Assembly: GCA_905182865.1 (NCBI GenBank)
Contig: CAJJCY010000001.1
Location: 542,701-606,700 of the forward strand
From: an uncultured SAR324 cluster bacterium
Lineage (GTDB): Bacteria; SAR324; NAC60-12
DNA length: 64,000 bases
Direction: 5' to 3'
The position numbers and the translations under genes were made by a program. This document shows positions 63,009 through 64,000 of this stretch, piece after piece. Below the pieces are notes generated by a model, which did not search any database, was not told where the DNA came from, and saw nothing but the letters and a program-made list of their open reading frames with translations. Within the stretch, counting starts at the first letter, position 1. The number at the start of each line of letters is the position of its first letter.

Positions 63009-64000
63009 GCTTCGTTGTCGTAATTATATGCACATTTATCATGCAAGTTTTTTAAGCTGATCTTAACTCTTTTTCGGGTTTCATCGTCATGCTGTAGACC
63101 ATCAACGAACGTATTACATAGGTGTAGAATGTTATAGTTCTTATAGAGATCTTCTATTTCATCCATATCGTAAAGGTCTTTGTCTAAAAAAGAATCCGAT
63201 TCGTATATGTTTGGTTCTATTCTTCTACTTATTTTTTGTATTTTGTTTATTAATCTTGATAGGGCACTTGTTGTTGCAATGTTAGAAGGAACATATAAAT
63301 CTACATAATTATTTCTGATCTTATCTTTAAATTCACCCAGAGAAACATTATAAAGACCTGTTAGATAGAACTTTACGAACTTAGGTGATATAGTATTTTC
63401 ATAAAAGGTTTCTTCCATGGTACTTAGATCAACCATATCAAAGCCCTTAATGTTATCTGAATCAGATCTTGTTAATTCATAAGGAGTTCCTACTAATCTT
63501 AACTTTCCTTTAGTTTGTCTATAGTGAATATGTCCTGAATAAACTGCGTCATAATTCTTATAAGAAATCGTATCTGTTCCGTGGTGATTTTTAACTTTAG
63601 AATTTAAAGAAACTCCTGAAACTTCAGAATGGCAAAATACAATATCTGAATTTGGAAATTGTGCAAGTGTCTCTGTTTCATGTGATGAATCTCTTCTCCA
63701 TGGCATTAAAAGAACTTTCTTTCCTCCCCATTTAAATTCTTTAGGTTCCTTATATACTGCGACATTAGGAATCCACTTTAAAGAATCTATCGAACTTACG
63801 TCATTGGATTTTTTAGCCCATATATCGTGGTTACCACATATAACATGAACTGGCAAGATTTCGCCTAATCTTTCAAAAAGATCTACTGCATAGTGCAGAA
63901 CTCTTAAGTTTATACTTTGTCTATTATCAAATGCATCTCCAACTTGAACTAAAATGTCTCCTTCTTTGACATCTCTTTTTAGTGTTGGAATAAATTGGTT
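63005..64000 (-). CDS. T4-like recombination nuclease subunit (gp47, Mre11/SbcD-like), 5' end outside the window
   Basis: The frame is open to the right window edge, giving 331 residues; T4 gp47 has 339, so only a few N-terminal residues, with the first metal motif, are missing. Seen here: KEGDILVQVGDAFDNRQSIN (motif II, GD..DNR), LPVHVICGNHDIWAKK (motif III, GNHD), DIVFCHSEVSGV and YDAVYSGHIHYRQTKG (GHIH). It is the calcineurin-like phosphoesterase partner of gp46. Taking an internal TTG at 63856 as the start would remove motif II and is not credible. Confidence 0.93.
   Translation of the reverse strand, partial: NQFIPTLKRDVKEGDILVQVGDAFDNRQSINLRVLHYAVDLFERLGEILPVHVICGNHDIWAKKSNDVSSIDSLKWIPNVAVYKEPKEFKWGGKKVLLMPWRRDSSHETETLAQFPNSDIVFCHSEVSGVSLNSKVKNHHGTDTISYKNYDAVYSGHIHYRQTKGKLRLVGTPYELTRSDSDNIKGFDMVDLSTMEETFYENTISPKFVKFYLTGLYNVSLGEFKDKIRNNYVDLYVPSNIATTSALSRLINKIQKISRRIEPNIYESDSFLDKDLYDMDEIEDLYKNYNILHLCNTFVDGLQHDDETRKRVKISLKNLHDKCAYNYDNEA

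Noticed and set aside
63005..63856. gp47 starting at an internal TTG
   Set aside because: The frame is open to the window edge and contains the essential GD-x-x-DNR motif upstream of that codon.
53433..64000. Integrated T4-like prophage
   Set aside because: No integrase, att repeat or host gene on the far side is seen, and T4-like phages are strictly lytic as far as known. A chimeric contig explains the data more simply.

Overview
The first ~53.5 kb read as the chromosome of a Gram-negative, respiring, flagellated bacterium. It has alternative complex III, outer-membrane-type proteins, lipoproteins, a type III flagellar export cluster and Shine-Dalgarno-led genes. Gene content and moderately low GC fit a marine deltaproteobacterium-like lineage; SAR324 is my best guess, by inference only. 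The last ~10.5 kb (about 53.5-64 kb) are a block of T4-like phage genes. They have different composition, no Shine-Dalgarno sequences and their own late-promoter motif. No integrase or att site joins the two parts, so the junction is more likely an assembly or amplification chimera than a prophage.

Layout. 0.4-8.1 kb: alternative complex III operon actABCDEF (minus strand). 8.6-13.5 kb: class I aldolase, O-methyltransferase, a small lipoprotein-like ORF with a strong promoter, an ATP-grasp ligase and an MBL-fold protein. 13.6-15.5 kb: Fe-S assembly cluster iscU / DUF6494 / rhodanese-Nfu behind an IscR-type operator. 15.6-19.95 kb: selO, btuF-like and sagB-like genes behind a second copy of the same promoter, operator and leader. 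20.7-27.9 kb: a small decayed integrative island between a displaced tRNA-Arg 3' end and an intact tRNA-Arg(CCU). It holds a terminase-like remnant, an outer-membrane protein, a haloacetate-dehalogenase-like hydrolase, a pirin, a YadGH-like ABC exporter and an integrase C-terminus. 28.2-30.9 kb: 5'-truncated pmbA/tldE, a hypothetical gene and a GT9 heptosyltransferase.

30.96-36.45 kb is the most unusual region: an operon of envelope proteins that carry repeated copies of the FliF ring-building module (RBM3), with TPRs, a FliF-type final membrane segment and a FliG-like protein. A FlgO/CsgG-like beta-barrel protein leads it, and a STAS-membrane-ankyrin protein is divergently transcribed beside it. 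It looks like a divergent, split MS-ring/C-ring-like apparatus separate from the canonical flagellar genes. 38-42 kb: udk, a TauE-type permease and lon. 42.5-46.6 kb: flagellar fliL-fliL2-fliN-fliO-(small ORF)-fliP-fliQ. 46.8-52 kb: lytic transglycosylase, ispE, Xaa-Pro aminopeptidase and pckA. 52.5-53.5 kb: a protein of 18-residue tandem repeats.

Many otherwise conserved host genes carry single-base indels or in-frame stops (lon three indels; also pckA, selO, pepP, iscU, the pirin, yadG, the ankyrin gene, the fliF/fliG-like link and an outer-membrane protein). The phage block shows none. The both-sign, homopolymer-biased pattern in housekeeping genes points to residual sequencing error more than to gene decay. 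Interrupted genes are therefore annotated at full extent, with each lesion stated.
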